A stretch of 64,000 nucleotides of DNA from Pseudomonas putida (GTDB lineage: Bacteria > Pseudomonadota > Gammaproteobacteria > Pseudomonadales > Pseudomonadaceae). The translations under genes and the position numbers were made by a program. The notes below the pieces were generated by a model. That model did not search any database. It saw only the letters and a program-made list of their open reading frames with translations, and was not told the origin of the DNA. The stretch lies in contig NZ_JANHLK010000018.1 of assembly GCF_028682635.1 (NCBI RefSeq), positions 62,001-126,000 on the forward strand, read 5' to 3'. Shown piece by piece: positions 1 to 8,555 of the stretch. The first letter of the stretch is position 1. The number at the start of each line of letters is the position of its first letter.

Positions 1-60
1 AGGGGAAAGAGGACCGGGAAAGCGGGAAAGAGGGGGAAAGGGCACGGATTTATTTTCCCG

Positions 61-462
61 CTAGCCTAGCGGCGTTTCATGCAGGTAGATCCATTGGGCG
101 TTGTGGTGATGCATGCCAATGATCGCCACCGAAACCCGTGAGCTTTCGTGCTGGCCGAGGCGATGGGTTTCCTTGTAGCGAATCGCCACGCTGTTGCCTT
201 CCTGCCAGACCGTCTGCAGCTCGCTGATGACGATCTCCAGGCCTGGCTTGGCGCCAACTGCACCTTTGAACATCTGCTCGACCGTCGCCCGGCTGACAAT
301 GTCGGCCGAGGTGGTGACCATGGTGAAGTGCTCGGCAAAGGCCGATATCAGTGGTTCCAGCGTGGCCTGGCCCTTACCTTTTGCGTCGGTGAACAGGGTG
401 TGGATCAGCTCGTGCACGTGATGAATGCTGTGGTGCGCCTGTTCAACTATTTTGTTGTGCAT
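61..462 (-). CDS. NTF2/SnoaL-like small protein
   Basis: A 133-residue protein with the size and alternating pattern of the cone-shaped NTF2-like (SnoaL/DUF4440) fold: an N-terminal helical half, then a strand-rich half with a buried aromatic stretch near the end (QWIYLHE). Members either bind small hydrophobic ligands or act as isomerases or hydrolases; no catalytic set can be assigned here. The N-terminus is unusually rich in histidine (HHSIHHVHELIH). Its start lies 16 bases inside the end of the upstream exporter gene, so the two are probably co-transcribed and translationally coupled. Fold assignment is moderate; function unknown. Confidence 0.6.
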   Translation of the reverse strand: MHNKIVEQAHHSIHHVHELIHTLFTDAKGKGQATLEPLISAFAEHFTMVTTSADIVSRATVEQMFKGAVGAKPGLEIVISELQTVWQEGNSVAIRYKETHRLGQHESSRVSVAIIGMHHHNAQWIYLHETPLG

Positions 463-1811
463 GACAGTCCTTTTTTAATGTTCAGCTGACTCAGTTGAAA
501 GAGTGGGCACAGGCCCAGCAGCGCGGCGACGGCAAAGGTCATATGGTAGGCCTGGGTGGTATCGAAATGCTTCGAGAGCAGGTTGAAAACCATCAGGAAG
601 AAGGCAGCGCCGATGCTGAATGACATCTGTCGGTTGATGTTCCAGATGACACTGGCCTTGTGGGTGTCATAGCCCTCGAAGTCCATCAGCGACGTGGTTT
701 GTGCTGTGTTGGCACCGATGCCGCCGCCGATCCCCATCAAGCTGTAGGCGATGACGATCACCAGAGAGTCTGCGGAATCGTTCACCAGTAACAGGGTGGC
801 AATGCCGGCACTGTGCAAGAGCATGCCGAGGGCAAACAGCCGCTTGGCGCCCATCCGGTTATAGACCCGGCCACAGATCAGCATCGCGATGAATGCGCCG
901 AAGGCGTAGAGGATCATGAACATCCCTGTCAGTCGGGCGCTGAAGTGCAGGGTGTTTTGCAGGAAGAAGATGCTCATAAGGTTGACCCCCGTGAACACAC
1001 CGGGAATCGCGTAATAGATAAAGATGGAGGTGCTGAGTTTTTTGCTTTTGAGCAGGCTCAGTTCAATGATCGGATTTTTGCAGTTGCGGTAGTGCAACCC
1101 GTACAGCACGACGAACGTAAAGCCTGCCATGACGAAGAGGGCGGCCAACCATGCCGCAGCGTCACCGCCGTACAACGACAAGCCCATCAGCAGGCTGCCG
1201 AGCGCCGCGCTGACCAGTAGCAAGCCCTTGATGTCGGGTCTGGGCAAAGTCGTTGGTCGCGCTTCGTTGATCCAGAACCATGACAGCCATGCTGCGATCA
1301 GTGAGAACGGGATATTGCTGTAGAACACCCAGCGCCAGGAGCTACTGTCGACGATGATGCCGCCGATGGTCGGTGAAATGGCAGGCGCAATCAGGGCAAC
1401 GGCCATGACCAACGTGGATATTTTCGCCCGCTGCTCGCCCTTGAACAGGTTGAACGTCAGTGCCTGTCCGACAGGAATCAACAGGCCGCCGCCAAACCCC
1501 TGGACGAAGCGCCAGATCACCAGCTCGTTGAAACTGTTGGCCAGCCCACACATCCACACGGAGGCGGTAAACACGATCATCGAGACGGTGAGGATTTCCC
1601 TACTGCCACAACGACCGGCCAACCAGGTGCTGACCGGAATGATCAGTGTCAGCCCCAGAATATAAGCATTAGCCACCCAGGCAACGTCTGAAGTACCGAC
1701 GTGCAGCGCTGCCGATATACTCGGTAATGCGACCGCTGACATAAAGATGTTAGTGCAGTCTATAAAAAAGCCGATCAGAAATATCAGTGCAACTTTGTAG
1801 CGGTAGGTCAT
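447..1811 (-). CDS. MFS drug/metabolite exporter, DHA2-like
   Basis: A 454-residue polytopic membrane protein of the major facilitator superfamily. The first helix is followed by a periplasmic loop and a second helix with the family pattern WVANAYILGLT, then the cytoplasmic loop LAGRCGSREIL (motif A-like) and the RFVQGFGGGLLIPVGQ helix typical of EmrB/QacA-type proton antiporters. I start it at the ATG at 1811, because GGGGAAACAAC stands just before it; the open frame runs 38 codons further upstream without hydrophobic character. It is divergent from a LysR gene across about 100 bp, so that regulator probably controls it. The substrate cannot be read from sequence. Confidence 0.85.
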   Translation of the reverse strand: MTYRYKVALIFLIGFFIDCTNIFMSAVALPSISAALHVGTSDVAWVANAYILGLTLIIPVSTWLAGRCGSREILTVSMIVFTASVWMCGLANSFNELVIWRFVQGFGGGLLIPVGQALTFNLFKGEQRAKISTLVMAVALIAPAISPTIGGIIVDSSSWRWVFYSNIPFSLIAAWLSWFWINEARPTTLPRPDIKGLLLVSAALGSLLMGLSLYGGDAAAWLAALFVMAGFTFVVLYGLHYRNCKNPIIELSLLKSKKLSTSIFIYYAIPGVFTGVNLMSIFFLQNTLHFSARLTGMFMILYAFGAFIAMLICGRVYNRMGAKRLFALGMLLHSAGIATLLLVNDSADSLVIVIAYSLMGIGGGIGANTAQTTSLMDFEGYDTHKASVIWNINRQMSFSIGAAFFLMVFNLLSKHFDTTQAYHMTFAVAALLGLCPLFQLSQLNIKKGLSCTTK

Positions 1812-1917
1812 GTTGTTTCCCCTTTGCCGCAAAGCATAGGGTCGGTGGACTTGAACTGTCGATGCGATTATCCTTGAAGCAATGTTTGACGGGATTTGAC
1901 AGTGAGCCCATATTTCC

Positions 1918-2805
1918 ATGCACACTCATCTTAATCGGGTCCAGACATTCCTGGCCGTGGTCGATTTTGGTTCTTACACCAAGGCCGCCAATTACCTGAA
2001 CATCAGCAAGGCCATGGCCAGCCTGCACGTCAAGGCGCTGGAGGACGTGCTGTCAGCGACCTTGCTAATTAGAAATACCCGAAATATATCCCTCACGGAA
2101 ATCGGTCAGGACTTTTATGAAGAATTCAAAGGCATTGTCGCAGACATCGATAATGCCTTCGATAACGTATTGAAAGGGCATGATCGGGTGTCCGGCAAGT
2201 TGCGCTTCAGTTCCACCAGTGAATACGGCGAGGCCTATATTCTTCCGTTGATACCGCAGTTTATAGAGCGCTACCCGGAAATAAAAATCTGCTATAATTT
2301 CAACTCGTCACTCAATGATCTGGTGGCGGAAAAGTTGGACCTGGTCATCCGTCTGGGCAATTTGGCGGACTCGGCTTTCAAGAGTCGTAAACTGGCCGAT
2401 TATGAAGTTGTAATGGTGGCTACCGAGGCGTTTCTTGCCCGTCACCCGGTGCAGAATCCTCAGGACCTGAACTCGGTGCCGTGGATCGCCAACAGCAACC
2501 TGCAGGCACCGACCCAGTGGACACTGCGCCATCCGCACCTGGGGACTGTCGAGATCAACGGGGTTAATCAGTTTGAATCCAACTCTTCCACGGCCATCCG
2601 CTCCATGACCTTGTCGTCCCTGGGTGTCTCGGTGCTGCCCGCTTGGGTGGTCAAGGATGACATCGCCAGCAAGCGGCTGATCCGTTTGCTGCCCGACTAT
2701 TCGTTGCCCTCGCAGTCAGTCAACGTGGTATTCCCCAATAGCCCGCATTTGCCCCATAAATCGAGGGCGTTCATTGATTTCCTGTTGCTGCATCTGTCGC
2801 AGTAA
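1918..2805 (+). CDS. LysR-family transcriptional regulator
   Basis: A 295-residue LysR-type regulator. The N-terminal winged helix-turn-helix (about residues 5-60) reads FLAVVDFGSYTKAANYLNIS followed by the recognition helix and the linker with 'LLIRNTRNISLTEIG'. The remaining 200 residues are the periplasmic-binding-protein-like effector domain. The gene is divergent from the MFS exporter, the usual arrangement for a LysR activator and its target; the shared intergenic region is about 106 bp. The effector is unknown. It is followed by a clear intrinsic terminator. Confidence 0.9.
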   Translation: MHTHLNRVQTFLAVVDFGSYTKAANYLNISKAMASLHVKALEDVLSATLLIRNTRNISLTEIGQDFYEEFKGIVADIDNAFDNVLKGHDRVSGKLRFSSTSEYGEAYILPLIPQFIERYPEIKICYNFNSSLNDLVAEKLDLVIRLGNLADSAFKSRKLADYEVVMVATEAFLARHPVQNPQDLNSVPWIANSNLQAPTQWTLRHPHLGTVEINGVNQFESNSSTAIRSMTLSSLGVSVLPAWVVKDDIASKRLIRLLPDYSLPSQSVNVVFPNSPHLPHKSRAFIDFLLLHLSQ

Positions 2806-2815
2806 AGCACCCGAT

Positions 2816-2850
2816 AAAAGCCGCTGAATCGAGAGATTCAGCGGCTTTCG
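2816..2850 (+). terminator. Intrinsic terminator after the LysR gene
   Basis: Perfect stem AGCCGCTGAATC / GATTCAGCGGCT with a GAGA tetraloop, flanked by AAAA on the left and TTT on the right, 11 bases after the LysR stop codon. The A and T flanks allow use in both directions. Confidence 0.85.
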
Positions 2851-2865
2851 TTTACCCGATACCCG

Positions 2866-3340
2866 CTTGCTGCGGGCGGCGTTCCGACGATGGCGCGTGT
2901 GAAATCGCCATCGCCGGCAAGCCGGGCTCCTACAGGTTTTGCGTCAACCCAAATCCCGTGCACACGCCCCGATCCGTAGGAGCCGGCTTGCTGGCGATGG
3001 CGCCCGTGAAATCGCCATCGCCGGCAAGCCGGACTCCTACAGGTTTTGGTCAACCCAAATTTCGAGCACGCACGCCGATCCGTAGGAGCCGGCTTGCTGC
3101 GGGCGGCGTTCCGACGATGGCGCCCGTGAAATCGCCATCGCCGGCAAGCCGGGCTCCTACAGGTTTTGTGTCAACCCAAATCCCGTGCACACGCCCCGAT
3201 CCGTAGGAGCCGGCTTGCTGCGGGCGGCGTTCCGACGATGGCGCCCGTGAAATCGCCATCGCCGGCAAGCCGGGCTCCTACAGGTTTTGCGTCAACCCGA
3301 ATTCCGAACGACGCGCCTCGATCCGTAGGAACCGCAGGTT
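2866..3340. repeat. Tandem REP-like array (BIME type)
   Basis: Four copies of a palindromic unit built from 'GTAGGAGCCGGCTTGCTG' and its inverted partner 'GCCGGCAAGCCGGGCTCCTAC'. They are separated by spacers containing TTTTGCGTCAACCCAAAT and a CACGCCCCGATCC stretch. The junction GATCCGTAGGA recurs at about 2971, 3077, 3198 and 3320, so the period is 106 to 122 bp; the short period results from loss of the internal GCGGGCGGCGTTCCGAC block in the second unit. The first unit lacks its left outer arm. The last partial unit runs into another pseudomonad repeat fragment, GCAGGTTGCGATCTTTGATCT. No coding potential; open frames across it are artefacts of the repeat. Confidence 0.9.
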
Positions 3341-3366
3341 GCGATCTTTGATCTGGCTTTTAAGTT

Positions 3367-4596
3367 TCAAAAGTAATATCCAATATTGACGTTCGTCCGG
3401 TAGTACCACTCATTACTGCCCACCGAACTGGTATTGGTAAACCCCGTGCCATTCTCTGCGCCGCCATAGGGGTTGGCGTTTTTCGCCCAGGTGAAATCGA
3501 CCCACGCCATGATCGGCATCGCCAGGAACTGTGCGCCCACGGTGTACATTTGCGAGTCGTCCCAGCCGCTCTCGTCTTTCATCATGCGGCTGTAGTCGTT
3601 GTACAGTTTGATCTTCTTCAAGGGCCCCAGTTTCGGCGTCGGGATGTCGTAGGCGACGTTCAGCGAAGCGATGGTGGCCTTGGCGGCAATCAGGTAGGCC
3701 GGCGTCAGGCCGTTGCTGCCCATCAGTATTGAATTGTCGCTGACGCCTGCCGGGTTTTTCGGGTCGTATTCGTAGCGAATGCCCTGGCTGCTGACGGTCC
3801 ACTGGCCGGCGTTGATGATGGCGTGGATGCCGCCGGCCCAGTAGTCGCCGTCGTCCCTGGTGGTGGCGTTGTAGAGCTGGGCGGTGGCCAGCGATGCGCC
3901 GAGTTCGGTCTTCCAGCCATCGTTGACAAAGGTTCGCGCTACGCGGGCGTTGAGCTGGTTGTGTTTCTCGTTGTCCTGGCGCGACTGGGTGAAGGGGATG
4001 GCATTGTCCTTTAAGTCGGCATAGCGCCCGACTTCCGGCGAGTAGCGGATGTCGGACGGCAACATGCGCGGGAAGTAGCCTAGTTGCAGGTCCCAGTCCT
4101 TGTCCTTGTAGCTGTACTTCAAACCGGTGCCGGCGCTGACGCCGTACCCCATGAAGAAGGGCAGGTGATAGCTCCAGCCGAATTGCGGGTAGGGTTCCAG
4201 CCCGAACGGTTTGAACGGCGCGCCCACCTGCAGATTGGAGTTGGCGTTCAGGCGATAGCCGACGAAGCCGCGATCGATGGAGCGTTTGCCGTCGTCCTGG
4301 AACCAGTAGCCGACATCGCTGTAGAGGTTCTTGTAAGTCGCTTGCACATCGATGCGGAAGGTGTCGAACAGAAACCGCCCGTTGTTTTCGGTGGTGTCCC
4401 AATGCTCGTCGCGGTAGTTGGTGCGCAAGGCGCCGCCGATGTCCAGGCTGCTCTGGCCGTCATCGCTGCGCCAGGCGATATGCGGAAACGGCTTCTTGCC
4501 GGTGGTCGACGACTCGGGGGCGGCAGGGCCGGGTTCGCCGGCGAAGCTGACGCAGCTGCTGATGATCAGTCCCAGGCCTATAACGTACTTCTTCAT
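3367..4596 (-). CDS. Outer-membrane porin
   Basis: A 409-residue exported beta-barrel protein. It opens with a signal peptide (MKKYVIGLGLIISSCVSFA, cleavage near residue 19-20). It continues with alternating aromatic and polar strands and ends in VNIGYYF, a C-terminal aromatic residue that acts as the outer-membrane insertion signal. Length and pattern fit a 16- or 18-stranded substrate-specific porin (OprO/P- or DcaP-like); the subfamily cannot be fixed by eye. The chosen ATG at 4596 has GGGGAGTCAGC before it; in-frame upstream sequence has no signal character. It lies downstream of the aromatic operon on the same strand but behind a terminator, so it has its own promoter. It may still serve uptake for that pathway (inference). 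Confidence 0.8.
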   Translation of the reverse strand: MKKYVIGLGLIISSCVSFAGEPGPAAPESSTTGKKPFPHIAWRSDDGQSSLDIGGALRTNYRDEHWDTTENNGRFLFDTFRIDVQATYKNLYSDVGYWFQDDGKRSIDRGFVGYRLNANSNLQVGAPFKPFGLEPYPQFGWSYHLPFFMGYGVSAGTGLKYSYKDKDWDLQLGYFPRMLPSDIRYSPEVGRYADLKDNAIPFTQSRQDNEKHNQLNARVARTFVNDGWKTELGASLATAQLYNATTRDDGDYWAGGIHAIINAGQWTVSSQGIRYEYDPKNPAGVSDNSILMGSNGLTPAYLIAAKATIASLNVAYDIPTPKLGPLKKIKLYNDYSRMMKDESGWDDSQMYTVGAQFLAMPIMAWVDFTWAKNANPYGGAENGTGFTNTSSVGSNEWYYRTNVNIGYYF

Positions 4597-4933
4597 GCTG
4601 ACTCCCCTGCGAAGTTGAGCACTGCAAAGTGACCGGCAACACTTTCCCGCTCGCCTTAAAGTGGCAATAAAGGGAAGGCTCATGTGTTGCTGTTATGCAG
4701 TGTGTTTTTTTGTTTGGGCTGTTTCGTAGGTAATACGGTGTCTGACCTATGAACCTGTCAGGGATAGAGCAGAAACCATGCCAGTACCGGCCTGGATCGT
4801 TGCTTAGTAAAAAATCCAGGTAAAACAATTGTTTATATGGGAAACGCGTTTTTATGTATTGCCTGCGAAACAGCGCGTTCAGGGGGTAACCAAACTGCAC
4901 GTTAGTTGTGCGGCGATTACTTTCCGCGCATTA
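4597..4933. promoter_or_regulatory. Porin upstream region with two adjacent palindromes
   Basis: About 340 bp without a gene. It contains a perfect 12-bp palindrome AAACAATTGTTT (4823-4834) and, eight bases on, a perfect 10-bp palindrome AAACGCGTTT (4842-4851). They lie roughly 230-255 bp upstream of the porin start on the minus strand. They look like operator sites in an AT-rich control region, but the protein that binds is unknown. Confidence 0.4.
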
Positions 4934-4962
4934 AAAAGGCCGGCTAAAAAGCCGGCCTGTTC
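4934..4962 (-). terminator. Intrinsic terminator ending the 15-kb aromatic operon
   Basis: Stem GGCCGGCT / AGCCGGCC (4938-4957) with an AAAA loop. On the minus strand it is followed by TTTTTAA. It lies about 25 bases past the stop of the ferredoxin reductase gene, the last gene of the run. Confidence 0.85.
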
Positions 4963-4986
4963 AAGGGATGAAATAACGCAAAGTGA

Positions 4987-5946
4987 CTACAGGTCGAGTA
5001 CCAGTCGCCGGCTCTTGCACCCCGAAACACAGACCATCATGGATTTGTTCGCGGCACGTTCGGCTTTGGTCAGCACGCCGTCACGGTGATCGACATCACC
5101 TTCCAGGACCCGTGTTTCACACGAACCGCACACCCCCTCGCGACAGCTGTGCTCGATGTCACAACCGGCCTCGAGCAGCACGTCGAGCAAGCTCAGACCC
5201 GGCTCGATGGACAACGTCTTGCCGGACTTTTTCAGCTCGACGCTGTAGCTGCTCTGCGCGTCTTCGGACGGCGGCAGTTCGGCCGCGGCAAAACGCTCGA
5301 TGTGCGCATGGGGATAGCCGAGGCCTTCGCAGGTGCTTTCGAAGGCATCGAGCATCGGCGTCGGACCGCAGCAGTAAAAATGCGTGTCGTCGGGCTGGCC
5401 AGCCAGGTAGGCGCTGAGGTCTGGCGGCATGCCTTTTTCGTCGTTGAAGTGGTAGACCACCTTGGCGCTCAGGCCGCTGAGTTCTTCCACCAGTGCGGCT
5501 TCCTGGCGCGAACGGGCGCAGTAGATCAGCTCGGCGGATTTTCCCAGGGCCAGCAGCTGGCGGAACATGCAGTAGATCGGCGTGATACCGATACCACCGG
5601 CCACCAGCACGCTGTGCCTGGCGCTCAGGTCGAGCTGGAAGTTGTTGCGCGGCGACGAGATCGGCAGTTGCATGCCGACCCGCAATTGCCCGTGCACATA
5701 TTCCGAACCGCCACGGCTGTTGCGATCACGCAGTATGCCGACCACGTAGCGGCCACGGTCGCTCGGCGAGTTGAGCAACGAGTAGCTGCGCACCAGGCCG
5801 TTGGGCAGGTGCAAGTCGATATGCGAGCCGGCTTCGAACGGGGCGAACACGGTGTCGCCGTAGGGCCGCAACTCGACGCTGATGATGCCTTCGGCTTCGT
5901 AGCGCAAGGTGTGCACGAGCGCGGTGTTAGGGGAGGAATGGGACAT
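4987..5946 (-). CDS. Flavin/2Fe-2S oxygenase reductase (VanB/phthalate dioxygenase reductase type)
   Basis: A 319-residue class IA oxygenase reductase that passes electrons from NAD(P)H through FMN and a plant-type 2Fe-2S centre to the Rieske oxygenase encoded just upstream. Domains in order: flavin-binding barrel with RSYS (53-56); nucleotide-binding domain with GGIGITP (117-123) and the CCGPTPM loop near 192; C-terminal ferredoxin with cluster ligands C268, C273, C276 and C306. The C-terminal position of the ferredoxin marks the phthalate dioxygenase reductase/vanillate demethylase (VanB) family. It is last in the operon, 68 bp after its oxygenase partner. Confidence 0.92.
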   Translation of the reverse strand: MSHSSPNTALVHTLRYEAEGIISVELRPYGDTVFAPFEAGSHIDLHLPNGLVRSYSLLNSPSDRGRYVVGILRDRNSRGGSEYVHGQLRVGMQLPISSPRNNFQLDLSARHSVLVAGGIGITPIYCMFRQLLALGKSAELIYCARSRQEAALVEELSGLSAKVVYHFNDEKGMPPDLSAYLAGQPDDTHFYCCGPTPMLDAFESTCEGLGYPHAHIERFAAAELPPSEDAQSSYSVELKKSGKTLSIEPGLSLLDVLLEAGCDIEHSCREGVCGSCETRVLEGDVDHRDGVLTKAERAANKSMMVCVSGCKSRRLVLDL

Positions 5947-6014
5947 CGGTCACCTCTTTTCGACAGTTCGCAAATCGACACACACGCCGGCCAGAACACA
6001 ATGCACGATCAGGT

Positions 6015-7049
6015 TCATGGCAACTGCTTCGCGTCGATCAGCTCAAGCTGAGCCTTGGCAGCGTTTTTCAGGTAGCGACGCAGGCGCACCACACCGAGGT
6101 CATGCTGGTAGAGGTTCTCCCGCTGGTTGGCGTCCGGTTCCATGAATTCGAGCAGCACCCGATCCTGTTCCAGCACCGCCCAGTGGCGGGCTTCCAGACG
6201 GTTCTTGTAGAGGAAGCGCCAGGTGTCGCGCTGCCAGCCGGTCAGTGGCCGGCAACGCCAGTGGAACACCGCCGACAAGGAGGTGCTGCTCGGCGTGTAG
6301 CTGCCGATGATGGTGAAGTTGCCGCCCGGGCCGCCGGTTTTCGGGTAAGGGATTTCCAGGCGCAGCCAGTGGCAGCTGTCGTCCATGAATTCGGTCCAGT
6401 CGAAGTTCACCCCGCGCTGGCCTTCTTTCTCGAAGAAGAAACCCTTGTCGGTGTCACGGGTGACGAATTTGGCGGTGGCTTCGCCTTCGCTCATGGAGTG
6501 CGACATCTTGTGCAGGTAAGTGCCGTGCATCGGGTCCATGACGTTGTCGATGACATAGCGGTAGTCGCCTTGCCACTCGGCGTAGCACAGGAAGCTGCTC
6601 CACTCCGGGGAGCTCAGTTGCTCGGGCAGCACCAGTTCCGGCGGATTTTCAACGTGCGGTTCGACGGCGTTGTAGAGAAAGATTGCGCCGGCGGCTTCAC
6701 GGGTGTGGAACATGCGGGTCGGGCGGCTGCCTTCGAGTTTGCAACCGGGGCTGCCGGGGACCTTGGTGACGGTGCCATCGCAGCGCACTTCGACGCCGTG
6801 GTAAGGGCACTGCAGGCGGTCGCCCAGCACCGGTCCCTGGGACAACGGCGCGCCGCGATGCGGGCAGTGGTCTTCGAGGGCATGCACGCTGCCGTCATTG
6901 TCGCGCCACAGGGCGATCTTGTAGCCCAGTCGACGGATCGACACCGGCTTCTCGCCCAGTTGGTCAGACGGCAGGACGGGGAACCAGAGGTTCTTCAAGC
7001 CGTTTGCCAGGAGGTGTTCTACAGGATCGACGGTTGTGTTCATGTTCAT
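6015..7049 (-). CDS. Rieske non-haem iron oxygenase, VanA/phthalate dioxygenase-like
   Basis: A 344-residue terminal oxygenase. The Rieske cluster motif is C62-x-H64 and C81-x2-H84 (CPHRG ... CPYHG). The mononuclear iron site follows the pattern N-x2-D-x2-H-x4-H around residues 169-180 (D172, H175, H180). Length and single-subunit architecture match the VanA/phthalate 4,5-dioxygenase group, which catalyses ring dihydroxylation or oxidative O- or N-demethylation. The partner reductase is next in the operon. Two in-frame ATGs occur (7049 and 7043); GGAGG ten bases before the first favours 7049. The substrate cannot be deduced, but the cluster contains a ring-cleavage dioxygenase, so an aromatic or heteroaromatic acid is likely. 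Confidence 0.92.
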   Translation of the reverse strand: MNMNTTVDPVEHLLANGLKNLWFPVLPSDQLGEKPVSIRRLGYKIALWRDNDGSVHALEDHCPHRGAPLSQGPVLGDRLQCPYHGVEVRCDGTVTKVPGSPGCKLEGSRPTRMFHTREAAGAIFLYNAVEPHVENPPELVLPEQLSSPEWSSFLCYAEWQGDYRYVIDNVMDPMHGTYLHKMSHSMSEGEATAKFVTRDTDKGFFFEKEGQRGVNFDWTEFMDDSCHWLRLEIPYPKTGGPGGNFTIIGSYTPSSTSLSAVFHWRCRPLTGWQRDTWRFLYKNRLEARHWAVLEQDRVLLEFMEPDANQRENLYQHDLGVVRLRRYLKNAAKAQLELIDAKQLP

Positions 7050-7070
7050 TTTTTATTTACCTCCGGCGGG

Positions 7071-7298
7071 TCATTCGCCCAGCCGAGCCATCAGGGTTTT
7101 ATAGGCGTCTGGTGTCCACTCACCGGTGGTCAGCGGGCAGGGCGGCCCAGCCAGGTTCAGGTGCGCGAGCAGCTCGGGCAACTCGGTCACGCCGTTGCCG
7201 AAGGCGCGTTCGATGGAATCGCCGAGCAGATCCTCGAACTGGGTATTGGGGCGTTTACGGGCCTGATGCGGCTCCAGGCAGGGTTCGGTATTGCGCAT
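7071..7298 (-). CDS. Small conserved helical protein of the oxygenase operon
   Basis: A 75-residue protein, mostly predicted helical, ending DAYKTLMARLGE. I recall similar short proteins beside Rieske oxygenases being annotated as 'recombinase-like helix-turn-helix' proteins, but no function can be claimed. The start is set at 7298, because GGAGGT lies seven bases upstream. An in-frame ATG at 7313 overlaps that Shine-Dalgarno sequence and is unlikely to be used. It sits 21 bp upstream of the Rieske gene and could be an assembly or stability factor (inference). Confidence 0.7.
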   Translation of the reverse strand: MRNTEPCLEPHQARKRPNTQFEDLLGDSIERAFGNGVTELPELLAHLNLAGPPCPLTTGEWTPDAYKTLMARLGE

Positions 7299-7299
7299 C

Positions 7300-7368
7300 T
7301 CAAGGACCTCCATTGCGTACCCGTTCGCGGATCATTTCGCGCACGGGAATAAAGTCATACGAGGGCAT
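7300..7368 (-). CDS. Possible 22-residue leader peptide
   Basis: Between the FAD monooxygenase stop and the small helical protein lies an open frame of 22 codons, MPSYDFIPVREMIRERVRN plus three residues. Its TGA stop ends one base before the next gene's ATG (TGAGATG). Its last codons contain the Shine-Dalgarno sequence of the next gene, so translation of this peptide would couple to it. No strong ribosome binding site precedes it. It may be a real micropeptide, a coupling leader or chance. Confidence 0.3.
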   Translation of the reverse strand: MPSYDFIPVREMIRERVRNGGP

Positions 7369-7399
7369 CGGCAAGTTTTCACCGAGGCCCGTGTCACGT

Positions 7400-8542
7400 T
7401 CAGGCCGCGTTCGGTGTCGGCACTGTCCAGGCGTCATAGCCGTAAACCCAATCGGCGTTGCCACCGTCTTTGAGCCATTGATTGCCACGCGAGCCGATCT
7501 GGATCTGGCTGGTGCGTTGCAGTCTCGCCTGCTGGTAAGCCTGCAGAGCATCAGCAATCCGAGCCTTACTGTTCAGCCCCTGCAGATGGCGCGCGAGCAC
7601 CACTGCATCTTCGATTGCCTGGCCGGCACCTTGAGCCATGAACGGCATCATCGGATGGCAAGCGTCGCCCAGCAGGGTCATCGAACCTTTGGACCAGAAC
7701 GGCAACGGATCGCGTTCATACAGCGCGGTCTTTAGCACGTCGCTGCAGGCATCGAGCAAGGCACGGGCATCCGGATGGAAGTCCCGATAGTGGCTACGCA
7801 ATTCATCGGCATCCCCGGCGCTGGTCCAGGACTCTTCATGCCAGCTGTCCTGTGCGGTGGTGGCGAAGATGAAAATGTCCCGGCCTTGATTCAGCGGAAA
7901 GGTCACGATCTGGCTTTGCGGGGTCGGCCCCCACCATTTGGTGAACGCCTGAATGTTGGGCACATGCGCGACGCTGTCGGCCGGCACAACGGCGCGGTAG
8001 GCGACCACTCCGGTAAAACGTGGTTGCTCATCACCGAACAGCGCATTGCGCACCACCGAATGAATGCCGTCAGCGCCGATCAACAGATCGGTGAGGTGGC
8101 GGCTGCCATCCTTGAAGTGCAATTCGATACCGTCGGCGGTTTGCAACACGCGCTCGGCGCGCTTGGCAAACTGCACTTGTTCTTGCGGGAAGACATTGGC
8201 CAGTGCGGCCAACAGGTCGGCGCGGTGGATGGTCAGTTGCGGCGCGCCGTATTTCTGTTCGGCGGCATCGGACATTTCCAGGCGCGAGGTTTCCACGCCG
8301 CTGTCCCACATCCGGCTGATCCGGTGAGTGGGACGAGCAGCGGGAATACGCACTGCTGGACCGACACCCAACCCATCCAGGGCATGCACGGCGTTAGGTG
8401 TCAGGTTGATGTCGGCTCCGACCCGCAAAAAGGCTTTGGACTGTTCGAACACGGTGACGTTATGGCCGACACGGTGCAGGGCAATGGCGGCGGTCAGTCC
8501 ACCGATCCCGGCGCCGGCAATGGCGATATTCAGCGAAGACAT
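7400..8542 (-). CDS. FAD-dependent aromatic monooxygenase (salicylate/6-hydroxynicotinate hydroxylase-like)
   Basis: A 380-residue group A flavoprotein hydroxylase. The dinucleotide motif GAGIGG is at 10-15, the DG motif (IGADGIHS) at 155-162, and the FAD-ribityl GD motif (LLGDACHPMMP) at 291-300. The C-terminus includes WVYGYDAW, which I associate with the NicC/salicylate 1-hydroxylase group. Such enzymes use NAD(P)H and oxygen to hydroxylate an aromatic acid ortho to a carboxylate or hydroxyl, often with decarboxylation. The ATG at 8542 has CAGGAGTC before it; upstream in-frame residues precede the FAD fold and are not expected. It lies 13 bp after the extradiol dioxygenase, for which it may supply a catecholic substrate. 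Confidence 0.9.
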   Translation of the reverse strand: MSSLNIAIAGAGIGGLTAAIALHRVGHNVTVFEQSKAFLRVGADINLTPNAVHALDGLGVGPAVRIPAARPTHRISRMWDSGVETSRLEMSDAAEQKYGAPQLTIHRADLLAALANVFPQEQVQFAKRAERVLQTADGIELHFKDGSRHLTDLLIGADGIHSVVRNALFGDEQPRFTGVVAYRAVVPADSVAHVPNIQAFTKWWGPTPQSQIVTFPLNQGRDIFIFATTAQDSWHEESWTSAGDADELRSHYRDFHPDARALLDACSDVLKTALYERDPLPFWSKGSMTLLGDACHPMMPFMAQGAGQAIEDAVVLARHLQGLNSKARIADALQAYQQARLQRTSQIQIGSRGNQWLKDGGNADWVYGYDAWTVPTPNAA

Positions 8543-8555
8543 GTACGACTCCTGC

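Noticed and set aside
1..60. Purine-rich GGGAAAG-type repeats at the window start
   Set aside because: Short, irregular and cut by the window edge; nothing functional can be claimed.
2866..3340. Repeats that at first resemble a CRISPR array
   Set aside because: The units are palindromic REP sequences with near-identical spacers and a 106-122 bp period; there are no unique spacers of CRISPR size and no cas genes.
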